A stretch of 64,000 bases of DNA from Sesamum alatum (lineage: Eukaryota; Streptophyta; Magnoliopsida; Lamiales; Pedaliaceae). The position numbers and the translations under genes were made by a program. This document shows positions 52,208 through 63,605 of the stretch, piece by piece. The stretch is taken from assembly GCA_034509735.1 (NCBI GenBank), contig JACGWO010000013.1, forward strand, positions 16,636,136 to 16,700,135. The letters run 5' to 3'. The notes beneath the pieces are model-generated. The model saw only the letters and a list, made by a program, of their open reading frames with translations. It did not search any database and was not told the DNA's origin. Positions within the stretch are counted from its first letter, which is position 1. Each line of letters starts with the position of its first letter.

Positions 52208-54902
52208 TAACTACATACATAAAAAATTGTTAGTGATAATTTAAATTAAAAGTAAAATTGATAGGATTCTTGATCATATACTAAAAGTAAAAAGTAACCT
52301 TTTTTATTACATAAAAAAAGTAACTATTTTCTTGCTAACGAAGTATCTTAATAACAAAGTATGTTAGTTGATCATATAACAAAGTATATTAATTAATTCA
52401 TATAACATTTTAAGTTGATCATATATATATATATATATATATACCACACCAAACAAAGTATATTAGAGAGTACTTACGGGTACTTAAAAAATTTCTAAAA
52501 AATGATTGATTTTCTTACTACAGAATTAAAAAAGATTAATGTATTTAAATAATAATTTGAGATATTTAACAAAAAAAAAAAAAAACTAAACATAATAATT
52601 GAACCAATTTATAAATTTAAAGACTTACGGGTTCAGAAAGCTGGATACTTTGAGCACAACAAAAGTAGAGTAATGTTTTCGGTTTGGGAGGTTGGAAACT
52701 TTAAATGCATTTATAAACTTCAGTTTGTACAATAAAGTCACGGGTTCTTTTTACTATTTTGCTACAATAATTGTCTTTTATTATAAACAATATATAAAGA
52801 CAACTCACGATGACAGCTTTCTTTGTTGTTGTACACAAGGCAATCTATTATTCCCATTCAATAATGTGGGAATTTCATGCTCATGCTAGCCAATGTTGCA
52901 ACGTTACGTCCATCTAAGCTATTACTTCCAATATATGTGAAAAAACAAGAGATTCCATGTCTCATCAATACTCAATTTCAAGTTCGAAAAGCTGCAAAAT
53001 TAGCCATTATCACTGCTCAATTTCAGACTTATTGTAGTTGCCAGGAAAAGGTTGTTCAAGTTCCCCATCTCCTTCTTCATCAAAACACCTTAAGCTGTTC
53101 TGATCTCCCCTATCCTCCTCGGCATCGAACCAAACTGTTCTGATTTCCTGAGTACCCTCCGAACTTCTGCTACAGAAATAGAGTTTGAAGCTTCCTGATC
53201 TCACCTATCCTCCTCAGAATCGAACGATGGAATTCTAATACAAGTACAGATTTTGCAAAACTCAGAGCAATCTTCATCTCCTTCATCTCCTTCATCTCCT
53301 AACTTGCTCATGTAAATCAATTATATGGCCGATGTCATCCGATATTATCGATGATATCATCGGATACGAGCGATATTATCATTGTATTGGCTATAATATC
53401 GAATGACATCGGATAACATCGGCAATACGAATTCATGTCGGATAATATAGCGAATTGCCTGATTTTTTCGGATTGGCAAGGGCCGATCCGATTATGTATC
53501 GGCTGATATCATCGGATATCGACCGATAATTTGAACCATGGTGGAGAGACGCCGGAGATCTAAAGACTAAGGAGAGACACTCTCAGCTAGAGATAATAGA
53601 TCCATCCATGTGATGCTTTTTCCCATGCTGGTGGTTTTGGATCATTTGACTGCATATAATTAAGAACTTGTTAGCATGAATATCCTATAAGCTTTAAGAG
53701 ATTGTTTTAGCTTAGTGCTACACTTAAAATTTACATTTGAAATAATTCACCAATAATTAAAGACCTGACACCATTTTTGTCAGTGAGTTCTTATATATCT
53801 AAGTGATCATTGTATTACTAAGGCCATATTAGTCTGTAAATCAATTAGTAAATTTCCTCTTGATCAATGGGAAAGAGTAGGTAGAAGAATCATTTCACTT
53901 TCAATAAACCATTATGTTTCATTTTTTTAGGAATATCAAGTTGGCCCAAGACCCAAACGTCAATTGGCCCAGTAACCACGTATGGCCCATTAGACCGACC
54001 CAACCCAAGTCAAAAACCCGACCCACACTCTTGACCCACATATATAAGTGCACTCTCTAAACTCTAGATCTTATTCCTCTCCCCTCTCCGCCGCTGTGAT
54101 TCCCCTGTCTTTCTTCCCTTCTCTCAGTAAGATCCTCTTGCCTTCTTCTCTGTTCTTTCCATCCGAGATTATACCTTCCTTCTTCGGCCAGTCTCCGATC
54201 AGTATAAAATGGCCCCCTTTCATCTCCCAGAAATATAGTTGATCTTGAACTACTTCTCTTTGTGAGTTTTAAGATCTTTGACAAGTTCTGGTATATTCCC
54301 CTGATATCCCGAATTCGTGTTTGGGTCTGTGAGTAATCTTCCCTGTGTGGGTTTGGCTGGTTGGTTGGTCTGTTTTGGTGCAAATGGTTGCTGAGTGCCG
54401 ACCTTTGTGGTCGAAGTCTTCTCACCTCCGGATCTTTGGCTCCTTGACCCTGATTCACAATTTATTATTGTTACTTGAAAGCTTTGTGCTTTAGATCATT
54501 GTTTTACACTGATTCGAAGTATTTCTTACATACTATTATCCCCCTTTGGTCTCTATTATATTAAGGGTGTTTAAACCCATTCCCCGCTGCAATAGTTTAT
54601 TCATTAAGAATCAGTGCGATCCTCTAAGTGGTGTGTCCCTATACACCGGTTCTGTCTCAGATGAAAAGGTTTGGTAATCTCTCTATATATAACTAAATTC
54701 TGTTGAGATATATTATTCGATATTGTTGGTATCTCGTAGATTTCGTACTTACTCCTTTCTGTTGCTATTAATCTTTTCTCTCTGATCCCTCACTTCGGCG
54801 GGTCCGTGAGACTGTCGGGTATCTGGTTGAGCTTCAGACAAAAAAAAGAGCACCTCGTGATCGTTTCATATTCTGTGATATATTCAAACTCTGTGCTACT
54901 CT

Positions 54903-55517
54903 ATGAACCATTTTGTTATGGCTGGTTATAACTTGCTTCCTTTTGATGGTAAATCTAATTTCTCTATATGGCAACAGAAGATGAAAGGCATATTAATACA
55001 GCAGAAGGTGTATAAAGCACTAGATGGTAGGTATCCTGATAATACCACTAAGGATAAGAAACTAGAAGATGATGAATTTGCATACTCCTCCATTATATTA
55101 AACTTGTCTGATTCAGTAATAAGGAAAGTTGGTAAACAAGAAACCGCTAAAGAGTTATGGGATAGGTTAGAAGAACTGTACACTGAAACATCACTGCCTA
55201 ATAAGCTCTTCCTCTTAGAGAAGTTTTTTAGATATAAGTTAGATATTTCCAAGAACATAGATGATTTCACTAAACTAGTTCAGGACATAAAACTCACAGG
55301 GGATAAAAACATAGATGATTACACACCAATAGTCCTACTAAATGCCAGTCCAGATAATTACAGTGATGTGAAAGCGGCTATAAAATACGGTAGACATAAC
55401 GTGAACCTTGATACAGTGATAAATGGCCTTAAAAGCAAAGAAATGGACCTTAAGACTAATAAACCTAATCAACCCAGTAATGAAGTCAATGCGGTATGGG
55501 GAAAAACCAATAATTGA
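54903..55517 (+). CDS. Copia-4 gag
   Basis: A 204-codon open frame beginning MNHFVMAGYNLLPFDGKSNF. It has the UBN2-like gag pattern: FSIWQQKMKGILIQQKVYKA, a LWDRLEELY block, FRYKLDISKNIDDF and LLNASPDNYSDV. Gag forms the particle shell. A stop at 55,515 separates it from the zinc knuckle at about 55,607-55,650, which reads CYNYGIKGHYIKGC with the second Cys replaced by Tyr. The second Met (MAGYNLLPF) is an equally possible start. Confidence 0.85.
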   Translation: MNHFVMAGYNLLPFDGKSNFSIWQQKMKGILIQQKVYKALDGRYPDNTTKDKKLEDDEFAYSSIILNLSDSVIRKVGKQETAKELWDRLEELYTETSLPNKLFLLEKFFRYKLDISKNIDDFTKLVQDIKLTGDKNIDDYTPIVLLNASPDNYSDVKAAIKYGRHNVNLDTVINGLKSKEMDLKTNKPNQPSNEVNAVWGKTNN

Positions 55518-56255
55518 AACTCAGATCATAAGTATAGAAAATATAGTAGAGGCAGGAGTAAATCCCGGACCAGAGATAATAAAGATAACATTAAGAAGGA
55601 AAGAAAATGTTATAACTATGGAATAAAAGGTCACTATATTAAGGGTTGCAGAAAGCCTAAAAAGGATAACATGGATAATAATCATTACAACAAAGAAAAT
55701 GCAAACTCTGTTTCTGCTGATAATTCCGGTGATGTGTTTATTGTATGTGACATCAACAATGTGAATGATATGGGCATGCATGAATGGTTGATTGATTATG
55801 GTTTCACTTTTCATATAAGTCCTTTTAAGAATATTTTTTCAAACTCCGAATTTGGTAATTTCGGTTATGTTTCTATGGCAAATGAAAAACAATGTGAAAT
55901 CAAGGGTCTTGGTGACGTATGCTTAACTTTTGAAAATGGCTACAAACATGTTTTGAAAAATGTTCGATTTATTCCTGATTTGAGTCATAATTTGATATTA
56001 TGTGCTGTGTTGGAAGAAGAAGGTTTTGAAGGTAGATGGGGAAAAGGGATTATGAAAATCATGAAAGGATCATTAACTGCTTTCAAAGTTGAAAAGAAAA
56101 GAAATCTTTATATCTGTCATGTGTCTTATGATTCTCTTACTGCATCCGTTGCTGCTACTGATAAAACTTCTTTATGGCATAAACGTTTTGGGCATATTAG
56201 CCTTAAGGGATTAGAACTCCTTAACAAGGAAGGTGTTTTGCATGATAAAATTTAG
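55518..56255 (+). pseudogene. Copia-4 zinc knuckle, protease and pre-integrase
   Basis: From 55,671 the frame is open to 56,255. The protease site reads HEWLIDYGFTFHISP: the Asp is kept but the usual Thr/Ser-Gly-Cys/Ala triad reads Tyr-Gly-Phe, so activity is doubtful. LKNVRFIPDLSHNLI and the pre-integrase SLWHKRFGHISLKGLELL follow. A TAG after HDKI ends the frame. Confidence 0.8.
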
Positions 56256-57112
56256 AAGCTCAAATTATGTGATGAATGTGTTATGGGCAAACAATATAAA
56301 GTGCATTTTCCTGTCTCACATTACCCTACTTCCACATCATCTACTTGCATACTTGAATACATTCATGCTGATGTATGGGGTCCCTCTAACATACCCACTC
56401 ATGGTGGGAATAGATATTTTTTGTCCATTATTGATAATTTTTCCAGGAAAGTTTTCGTTTTCTTACTGAAAAACAAGTCTGATGTTTTTAATGCTTTTAA
56501 AAACTGGAAAACTCTTATTGAAAACCAAACCGGTAAGAGGCTTAAAGCCTTACGAACTAATAATGGCCTTGAATTTTGTAACCAAAGTTTCTCAGATTTA
56601 TGTGATGAGTTTGGTATTAAACGGCATAAAACAAACCCCTATACCCCCCCAGCATGCGTTGTTGTAGAACTATTTTGGATAAAGTCAGATGTATGCTTGT
56701 GAGTTCAGGTTTGTCGAAATCTTTTTGGGGTGAAGCTGTCTTGACAGCCGTACATTTGATTAATAGATCTCCTTCTATTCCATTGCTTGGTAAAATTCCT
56801 AAATGTGTGTGGCATGATAAAATTATTGATATTTCTTATCTTCGTGTGTTCGATTGTTCTGCTTTTGTGCATCAACACTCTGATAAACTTGAACCTAGAT
56901 CCGTGAAATGTGTTTTCATTGGGTACCCTGAAGGGGGAAAGGGATATCGTTTGTGGGTTAGGAGTCAACCCGATTTTAAGGTTCTCATTAGTAAGAACTT
57001 AGTCTTCAATGAGGAAGAAATATCATGTCTTAGTGATTCACCAAAGGAACAATCGGTTCCCTTAGAACCTGTGTTTAATCAGGTAGAGGTAAACCTAAAA
57101 GAAACCGAATAG
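56256..57112 (+). pseudogene. Copia-4 integrase with altered catalytic residues
   Basis: CDECVMGKQYKVHF (zinc site), IHADVWGPSN (first Asp kept), FLSIIDNFSRKVFVFLL, then LRTNNGLEF where the second catalytic Asp is Asn. The region that should carry Q-N-G-V-V-E-R is scrambled (TPPACVVVELF) and ends in a stop. From 56,654 another frame gives GEAVLTAVHLINRSPS and KCVFIGYPEGGKGYRLW. Integration activity must be lost. Confidence 0.8.
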
Positions 57113-57322
57113 GTAGAGGAGATTCCTGGAGAAAATTCGAGTGAAACTAGGTCTGAACCAAACCTAGATCATTACCAGTTAGCTAGAGACCGAAACAGGA
57201 GAGAACATAGAATTCCTGCTAGGCTCACAGACTATGAGACAACTATAAATACTGAATCACATGAACCTAGTACTTTTGATGAGGCTCTAAAATCTGAACA
57301 TTCAAAATAATGCCTTAGTGCT

Positions 57323-58352
57323 ATGAGAGAAGAAATGGATTCTTTAAAGAATGACAAAACCTGGATTCTAGTGCCTAAACCCCCTAAGAGCTCCATTATA
57401 GGATGTAAGTGGGTATACAAGGTTAAACAAGAGGAAAAATCAAAACGGTTTAAAGCGAGACTAGTTGCGAAGGGCTTTATGCAAAAAGAAGGGATAGACT
57501 ATACTGGAGTTTTCTCACCAGTCGTTAAATACACTACTGTGCGTATTTTTCTTGCACTCTCTGCTCATTTTAATTGGGAACTTAAACACATGGATGTGAA
57601 AATTGCCTTCTTTCATGGTGATTTAGATGAAAACATCTACATGTCTCAGCCAATTGGCTTTATTGATAAATCAAAGCCTGATCATGTATGTCTCTTGAAA
57701 AGATCCTTGTATGGCCTTAAACAGTCTCCGAGACAATGGAATAAAAAGTTTGATATGTTTATGCTATCTTTGAAATATACAAGGTGTAATTATGATCACT
57801 GTCTCTATTTTAAATATGATGATGATATTCCTGTTTTCCTTATCTTATATGTGGATGACATGTTAATTGCTAGCCCTAGTGTAAAGCATGTTAAAATGTT
57901 ACAGAGTCATTTATGCAAAAATTTTGATATGAAAGACTTAGGCGATGCTAAGAAAATCCTTGGTATGACCATTGAGAGAGACAGAACACAATCCATGATT
58001 TTCTTAAATCAAAGTGCTTATATCTTGTCTATGTTACAAAAATTCTCTATGATGAATTCGAAACCTTGCTCTGCTCACCATCAACTTAGTAAAGAACAGT
58101 GCCCTAAAACTAAAAAAGATAAAGAGAAAATGAAAAAGGTCCCCTACTCCAATGCTATTGATTCCGTTATGTTTCTGATGGTGTGCACTAGACCTGAAAT
58201 TGCATATGCTATTGTTGTCTCAGCAGGTACATGCCGAATGTAGGCCCTTCCCATTGGGAGGCCCTCAAATGGCTCTTAAGGTATTTGAAAGGTACCACTA
58301 AATGTGGCATTCTCTTTTCTAAAAGCAAAACTGATGTTGATCTTGTTGGTTA
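57323..58352 (+). pseudogene. Copia-4 reverse transcriptase and start of RNase H
   Basis: A 306-codon open stretch (57,323-58,243) has WVYKVKQEEKSKRFKARLVA, FSPVVKYTTVRIFL, DVKIAFFHGDLDENIYM, SLYGLKQSPRQWNKKF and the active site YVDDMLIAS at 57,848-57,859. A frameshift near 58,225 follows VVSAG. The tail GILFSKSKTDVDLVGY reads in another frame up to the Copia-5 insertion. This is the longest intact RT stretch in the window. Confidence 0.88.
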
Positions 58353-60551
58353 TGAAAGAATCGGTACGGCCCGGGAATGCAGCAGAAGCATAAAATAAAA
58401 AAAATTTAAAAACAATTTCAAAGGGGTGTTCCCTTTGAATTCCCGGGTGTTCGGTGTATTTAAAAGCATCATAACATACAGAAAAATATGCTTGAACATG
58501 TGGCTAGAGGAGGAAACAAAAAGGTACAATAATTTAAATAGAAACATACCTTTTTTGTTTCACATGTACAACGGCAACAAGCTTTGATTCCCTCTTCGTT
58601 CCTTTTCCGTTCACCTTAGGACTCAAATTAGAACCCCTCTAATTTGTCCACACCACAGCAATGGAAGAAAATCTACATCTACTGCTAGGTAGAAGATAGA
58701 TAAGGAAGAAACGAAAAACATATCACACTATTGATTAGTGTCTACGTATTTCTCATGTTCTCATCTTGAATCCAATTCAAAGAGAACTCAAAAGAAGGAG
58801 AAAAAAGCTAGAAATTTCGTGTCTTGTGTGAGGAGAGTTCAAGTTAGGGAGTTGAAAAGTGTATACATGTGTTGTGTAGTTGTAGATAGTTTCCAAAACC
58901 ACCTACACACTAATGCACAACTTGTGCTCAACCTCCAACCATGTTAGCACAATATGTGGACCACCTAGCCATCATGGCAAGCCACGTCATTGCTTACATG
59001 GAGCCACATCATTGCTTACATGGAGGACTTTCAACTCCTCTTAAACTTGCATCAAACCTTTGAGCTTTGATTTCAAGTCATGGACCGGTTTTGACCGGTC
59101 TTGATTTAATCAAATTAAATCAAGTGATCCATGGATTTCAAATTAATCCAATTAATTTTAAACCTTATTGAAATCCAAAAGTTTATTTAATCCAATTAAA
59201 TAAACATAAGCTCAAACACTAATTAATTGATCCAATCAATTAATTAAACGAAACCCAATAAATTAATCCAATTAATTTAAAGGTATTAAACTCAAAATTA
59301 ATTAATCCAATTAATTAATTCTTGGGTCATCCATCCAATGAATTTTCCCAATAAATGAGTCCAATCATTTATATTCTCCTTGAATTAATTTAATCCAATT
59401 AAACTAATTCACTTCTTCCAGAATTAATTCCAAATTAATTCCACTACTTCCATAGTGATTTGTGTGTGACTTTTTAGGTTCACCCTCAGCTAGACTTGGG
59501 CTTGTGTCCAACACAATTGATTAATTAAATCAAATTTAATTAATTATTTCTGATTAACCATTAATCAGAAATGCCCGTTACCATGGGTGGCTGTCTAGCA
59601 ACGGTCCATGGCACTAGAGACTAAGTGAATGTTGGCGTGAACATTCAGGCTCTGAATTCCATACAGGTACAGTCCTTCCGTCGACCATCTCCCGGCCTTA
59701 GTCTAGGGCATGGAATTGGGTGTCGGTTCCCATCCTGGACTAGGCAACTATGCTACAAACTCGAGACGCGTTTACTCATTGATCGACCTAGAGAACCATT
59801 CCCTACTCGACCAATCGCTATGGCCGTAGGGTTAATGAGTTGAAACCATCTCAAAGCGCATAGGAGACATAGCTATCAAATACTGACAGGGGACAGATTC
59901 TTTATTGGAATCCACCGTCCTCACAACATACTCCGACTGCACTAGACAACGCTTATAATGACCATACCAAAGACACGGTCACTTATCGCCAGATCCAAGA
60001 TACAACCTTCATATGCATGCGACTGCCATAATTCCTCAAGTTCGAGGACTAATCCCGTACTACCAGAACTGGGAATTCCAATCATACCGACCAAGCCTCC
60101 AAGGCTTCTATATGACGATTCCCGCGAGTCAATTCAGTCAGTCGACTACCTTGCCAACTATCCCACTAAAATTGCATAGACGACCTACGTCTGGCACCGA
60201 TGAAACTCAACACTCACCCAGTGAATACAATACTTAGTGCAAGTCTCTATAGGGCACTCGAGGCCCAGTCTCGAGGTCCTCGACTTGGAACGTTTCAGAC
60301 CGACCCTCAAGGAGTTGGTTTCATAGCCGCCAAGCTATGCGCAGCTCAACTCAATGGGTTTAACCAATCAGTTTGTGGGCATTTGCTGTGACATTGAAAC
60401 GACATTCAATGTAAGTAGTAAGCATAACAAACACATTTTACCAGTGATGAATACTTACTTTATCCATCAATATAATATTACTTTGATAAAGATCGACAAA
60501 TAGTTCCCAGAACAACCAATCTAATTGACTTTCTGGTCACCTATTCTAACA
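58353..60551 (-). repeat. Copia-5 3' LTR (2,199 bp)
   Basis: It starts TGTTAGAATAGGTGACC and ends GATTCTTTCA on the minus strand. Shared blocks with 20,342-22,595 include CCATGGGTGG, CTAGCAACGGTCCATGGCA and GACGATTCCCGCGAGTCA. Without the element context this long unit could be mistaken for a gene-free spacer. Confidence 0.92.
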
Positions 60552-60566
60552 ATCTCCCACTTGACC
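60552..60566 (-). other. Copia-5 polypurine tract
   Basis: On the minus strand, GGTCAAGTGGGAGAT directly before the LTR start TGTTAGAAT. Confidence 0.8.
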
Positions 60567-62870
60567 ACAAAGCCAATTACCCATGTTGCTCAGATCCTTC
60601 TGAGCCTGAGCAATCTACGATACTGGCTCGGTCTCGTGGGTCTACTATATTTCTCTGACGAAGTGACATAGTCCAATCGTGTCACCTCTTCCTACCATTA
60701 CTGCATGCAAATGGTGGTTGTCTAAGAATTTTCCGTGGATCTGTGATGAGATCTCGAGCCCAAAAGCTTTTGCCAAAGCCTAGTTGTTCGCCTCCAGGGC
60801 AACTACTGGCTCGGCCGTGCTAGGCACCACATCCATCCTATAGATGCGGTTTTCAATCCAAACCACTTTCTAGAAACGACTTTCAAAGTCACCATACATT
60901 CGACTTTCATAATGACATATCGTGGTATCCTGCTTGAAACCTTTCCAAGCCACCACACTCAACATTAAGTCCAAATGTACATACATATTTAGACTAAACA
61001 TTATTCACATGATTCTGAAAGCTAGTATCCCTATAGCCTTCTAGAATTAACCCTCCACAAAATGTGCATTAAGAACGCTTCTTTAATCCTTATTTAGGTA
61101 TAAAGATATTCTCAACAGCTGTCTACTGCCTTCTCGGCACAAGCCTAATAACTGTTGTTATGCACAAAGCATACACAACATCAGACCCAATGCACGAACA
61201 ACATTTTCATGCTGCCTAAGGCAAAGACGTAGGGGATGTCAAACATCTAATCTTTCTCATCAGTCTAATGCGACGGAGTCTTGAACAGCTTAACCCTGTA
61301 TAAAGGAATCCAATTCCTATCATGGAGAATTGCGTGAACAACGCTCATGTTTCAGTGTTTCCTAACATCTTAAATTCATTCCAAATGAATAAGACATTAC
61401 ACACTAAACACTTGGAACAAAACTATCCTCCCACTGACCTTAAAGCCTGTTACTGATCGAGTCATACTCCGTATGAACTCGTCAAAACAAATATTCCAGT
61501 TATACGAAATTTCAAACCCAATTTGAATTTCATGATGGATCCAATAGCTCTAAACCATTGATCCAAACCTGATGTCCAACATCGCCTCTCCTTGTATCTT
61601 TTGGATGATAATCGAATTGACCGGATACGCCCAGAAACCTATGCCTCTCAAGTAACTAAGGTATTTTGGTTATCCCTAGGAGGACTGGAATACAGTCACT
61701 GGAATAATATAATTACAAATGATGTTTGCATTATTCTGCATTAAACCTGCACAAATCAGACACCTAGTCTAATTTGTCTCCCACTAGTCCCTTAACGTAT
61801 GTGGGACCATCCGATGTTCTCAAGAACTTTGTAGGATGCAGGCTTGCCAAACCATATCCTATATGGCAACTAGATCATGACTATTAGAAAATGCCATGTT
61901 TCTCAACTTGGCAACATTTCAAGTCCATGTCTAGACGGTTTAAGGTAGTCCAGTGAAACCCCGATCGATCCAAGTCTAACAAGGTTCGATTTCTCCCTTA
62001 TCAGAGACAGTTCAACCATTGTCCTTATAGAAAGAATTCCACTGAGTGAGAATTCCATTCTCATCTGGATATTCAAGAACTCGTACAGAATACACGCCCT
62101 TCGATATAATCGAAAGGTTTAATTTTGCAATCAGTTTGGTTCACCACTCCAAGTCTAATTCCCCGAACCTATACAAGGTCCTTAGACATGTGAACCCTCT
62201 TCTGATGTTGTATTCAATAACCTACGAGTGTCTAAATGGATCCAATCCGATAGACTTTTGGCAAGCCCACTTTGTCCAATAAAGAAGTCTTACAGTCTTT
62301 CCATCTTAGAGAGGACTTGCAAGCTAGTCGACTCAAATTGTCTATTGCTAGACTCTTTGAATCTTCTAACTTCCTCGTCTTTAACTAAAGGAAAAACTAT
62401 CCTAGCTTATGGATGCCAAATTCGTAAGTTTATCATGATTATCTATTTTAATCATTTGATTTGAGTACTCATAATTCAATTATGGGATAATGTTTAAGGA
62501 TAATTATGTATCCCACCTAGCAGACAAGAATAGTCATTCTTTATCAAATAAAGCAATTTTATTGATCAAACATATGTAATTAAAAATTGTCCAACAGTAC
62601 ATAAAAATATATTTCGATCATGCCAGGTTACATATTTCATTTCAAACTCTATCCTAACATGATCACTGCTATGCTAAGCCTAACTAGTCTCTAGTCTTTG
62701 CAGCAATGGCGCTGCCATCGCTAAGCCTTAGGACCTATCTGGGCTTTCTACTCATAACCATCTGCAAACCATTCACAGATTATGATTAACTGGTATCCAA
62801 TACCAAAAAGTAGAACAATAATCATGTTGGTACACAATTCAAATGTACCTTCATTAGAGAGGAGCTTGGG
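60567..62870 (-). pseudogene. Copia-5 decayed protease/integrase/pol remnant
   Basis: Only scattered motifs survive. LRLSDGSAIAAKT in the protease-side region lies near 62,730-62,690. GQSGLAKSLSDWIHLDTRRL (integrase start) lies near 62,290-62,230. ENGILTQW lies near 62,060. Frames change every few dozen residues. At 2.3 kb the stretch is shorter than a full copia pol (usually over 3 kb), so part is also deleted. RT motifs were not recognised. Confidence 0.6.
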
Positions 62871-63014
62871 ACACTCCCTCTTCCAATGTCCTTTTTCGCG
62901 ACAGTTAATGCATACCTCATTTGGAATCTATGACTTTGACTGCCGAACCCTCTTTCTTTTTCCTTTACCTCCGCCCAGCGGTGTAACAGGATCACTTGAA
63001 ATGCTAGCAGTGGC

Positions 63015-63605
63015 TTATGTTGTCTTAGCTTTCTTCCTCTTCCAACGTCCGACACCCTTGCCTTTCGCTTCTGAGGTCAAAGCCTCTCCCACTAGTACTG
63101 CCGGTGCAGATTTTTCAATCATTGCCTCGTACCGGACCAACATATTAATCAATTCGTCAATAAATTGGTCGAAGGAGGTAGAAAGAGATAGCATCATCAC
63201 TCCATGCTCATGTACAGACGACCCTTCTATCATCTTAGCTTCGAAGAATGCCTTCGTTGCAGCGTATATAACTTGTCGGTCCGAGACCGCATAGATATCT
63301 TGCAAACGAAGCATAATCGAGCCAACATCATCTAGCCTATCGTACTGCTTCTGGATCTCGTTAGTCATCGAGGCCAGTACGATACTGCGGACCTGCCGGT
63401 GGTCAGCATGCATCTTCTTGAACCCCAAGCGTTCTTGAGGCATTGACCCATCCGACAAGGCCTGAGGAAGATCCTTATCCAAAATGTAAGTTTGGTTCTT
63501 GAAATCTAAGACTATTTTAAGATTTCGCAGCCAGTCGTTGTAGTTTGTTCCATTAAACATATTAGCCTCTAGTATTGGCGTTAGTGGATTCTTAGACATA
63601 TACAT
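63015..63605 (-). CDS. Copia-5 gag
   Basis: A 196-codon open frame from MYMSKNPLTPILEANMFNGT. It has the copia gag pattern (NYNDWLRNLKIVLDFKNQTY, HRQVRSIVLASMTNEIQKQY, MLSLSTSFDQFIDELI), then a basic KGKGVGRWKRKKAKTT and a TAA. Beyond the stop, in continuing coding, a perfect CCHC knuckle CINCREKGHWKRECP lies near 62,918-62,872. The premature stop thus cuts off the RNA-binding part. Gag is otherwise intact. Confidence 0.85.
   Translation of the reverse strand: MYMSKNPLTPILEANMFNGTNYNDWLRNLKIVLDFKNQTYILDKDLPQALSDGSMPQERLGFKKMHADHRQVRSIVLASMTNEIQKQYDRLDDVGSIMLRLQDIYAVSDRQVIYAATKAFFEAKMIEGSSVHEHGVMMLSLSTSFDQFIDELINMLVRYEAMIEKSAPAVLVGEALTSEAKGKGVGRWKRKKAKTT

Larger units (their letters stand above)
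49538..53539 (-). mobile_element. hAT DNA transposon, internally deleted
   Basis: The 8-bp duplication GGTGGAGA flanks the element (49,530-49,537; 53,540-53,547). The ends share ATGGTTCAAA in inverted orientation, with two extra bases at the left. Subterminal CGATAATATC/ATCGG motifs are dense at both ends, especially 53,330-53,530. Inside are a BED zinc finger and a C-terminal tail of a hAT transposase on the minus strand, and a nested solo LTR. The catalytic core and dimerisation domain are missing. It sits in the LINE 5' UTR. Confidence 0.9.
44329..53620 (-). mobile_element. LINE (non-LTR retrotransposon) with nested insertions
   Basis: The minus strand holds ORF1 (49,377 to about 47,120), then endonuclease (from 47,115) and reverse transcriptase (to 44,329) of a plant L1-type LINE. 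It is interrupted by a CACTA MITE at 48,897-49,346 and a hAT element at 49,538-53,539. LINE 5' UTR sequence continues beyond the hAT. The 3' part after the RT thumb is missing at the Copia-3 junction, and no poly(A) tail or target duplication was found. The 5' end is approximate. Confidence 0.8.
53930..58352 (+). mobile_element. Copia-4: Ty1/copia element cut by Copia-5
   Basis: A TATA-bearing LTR-like region (TATATAAG near 54,041) and leader precede gag at 54,903. Gag, zinc knuckle, protease, integrase, RT and the start of RNase H follow in order. The sequence stops at VDLVGY (58,352), where Copia-5 is inserted; the missing 3' part should lie beyond the window. The LTR start and primer site could not be fixed. 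The family differs from Copia-1 and Copia-2 in gag and integrase. Confidence 0.8.

Noticed and set aside
58353..60551. Short open frames around 59,625-60,391 as genes
   Set aside because: They lie within the Copia-5 LTR, and equivalent stretches in the solo LTR at 20,342 do not keep the frames.
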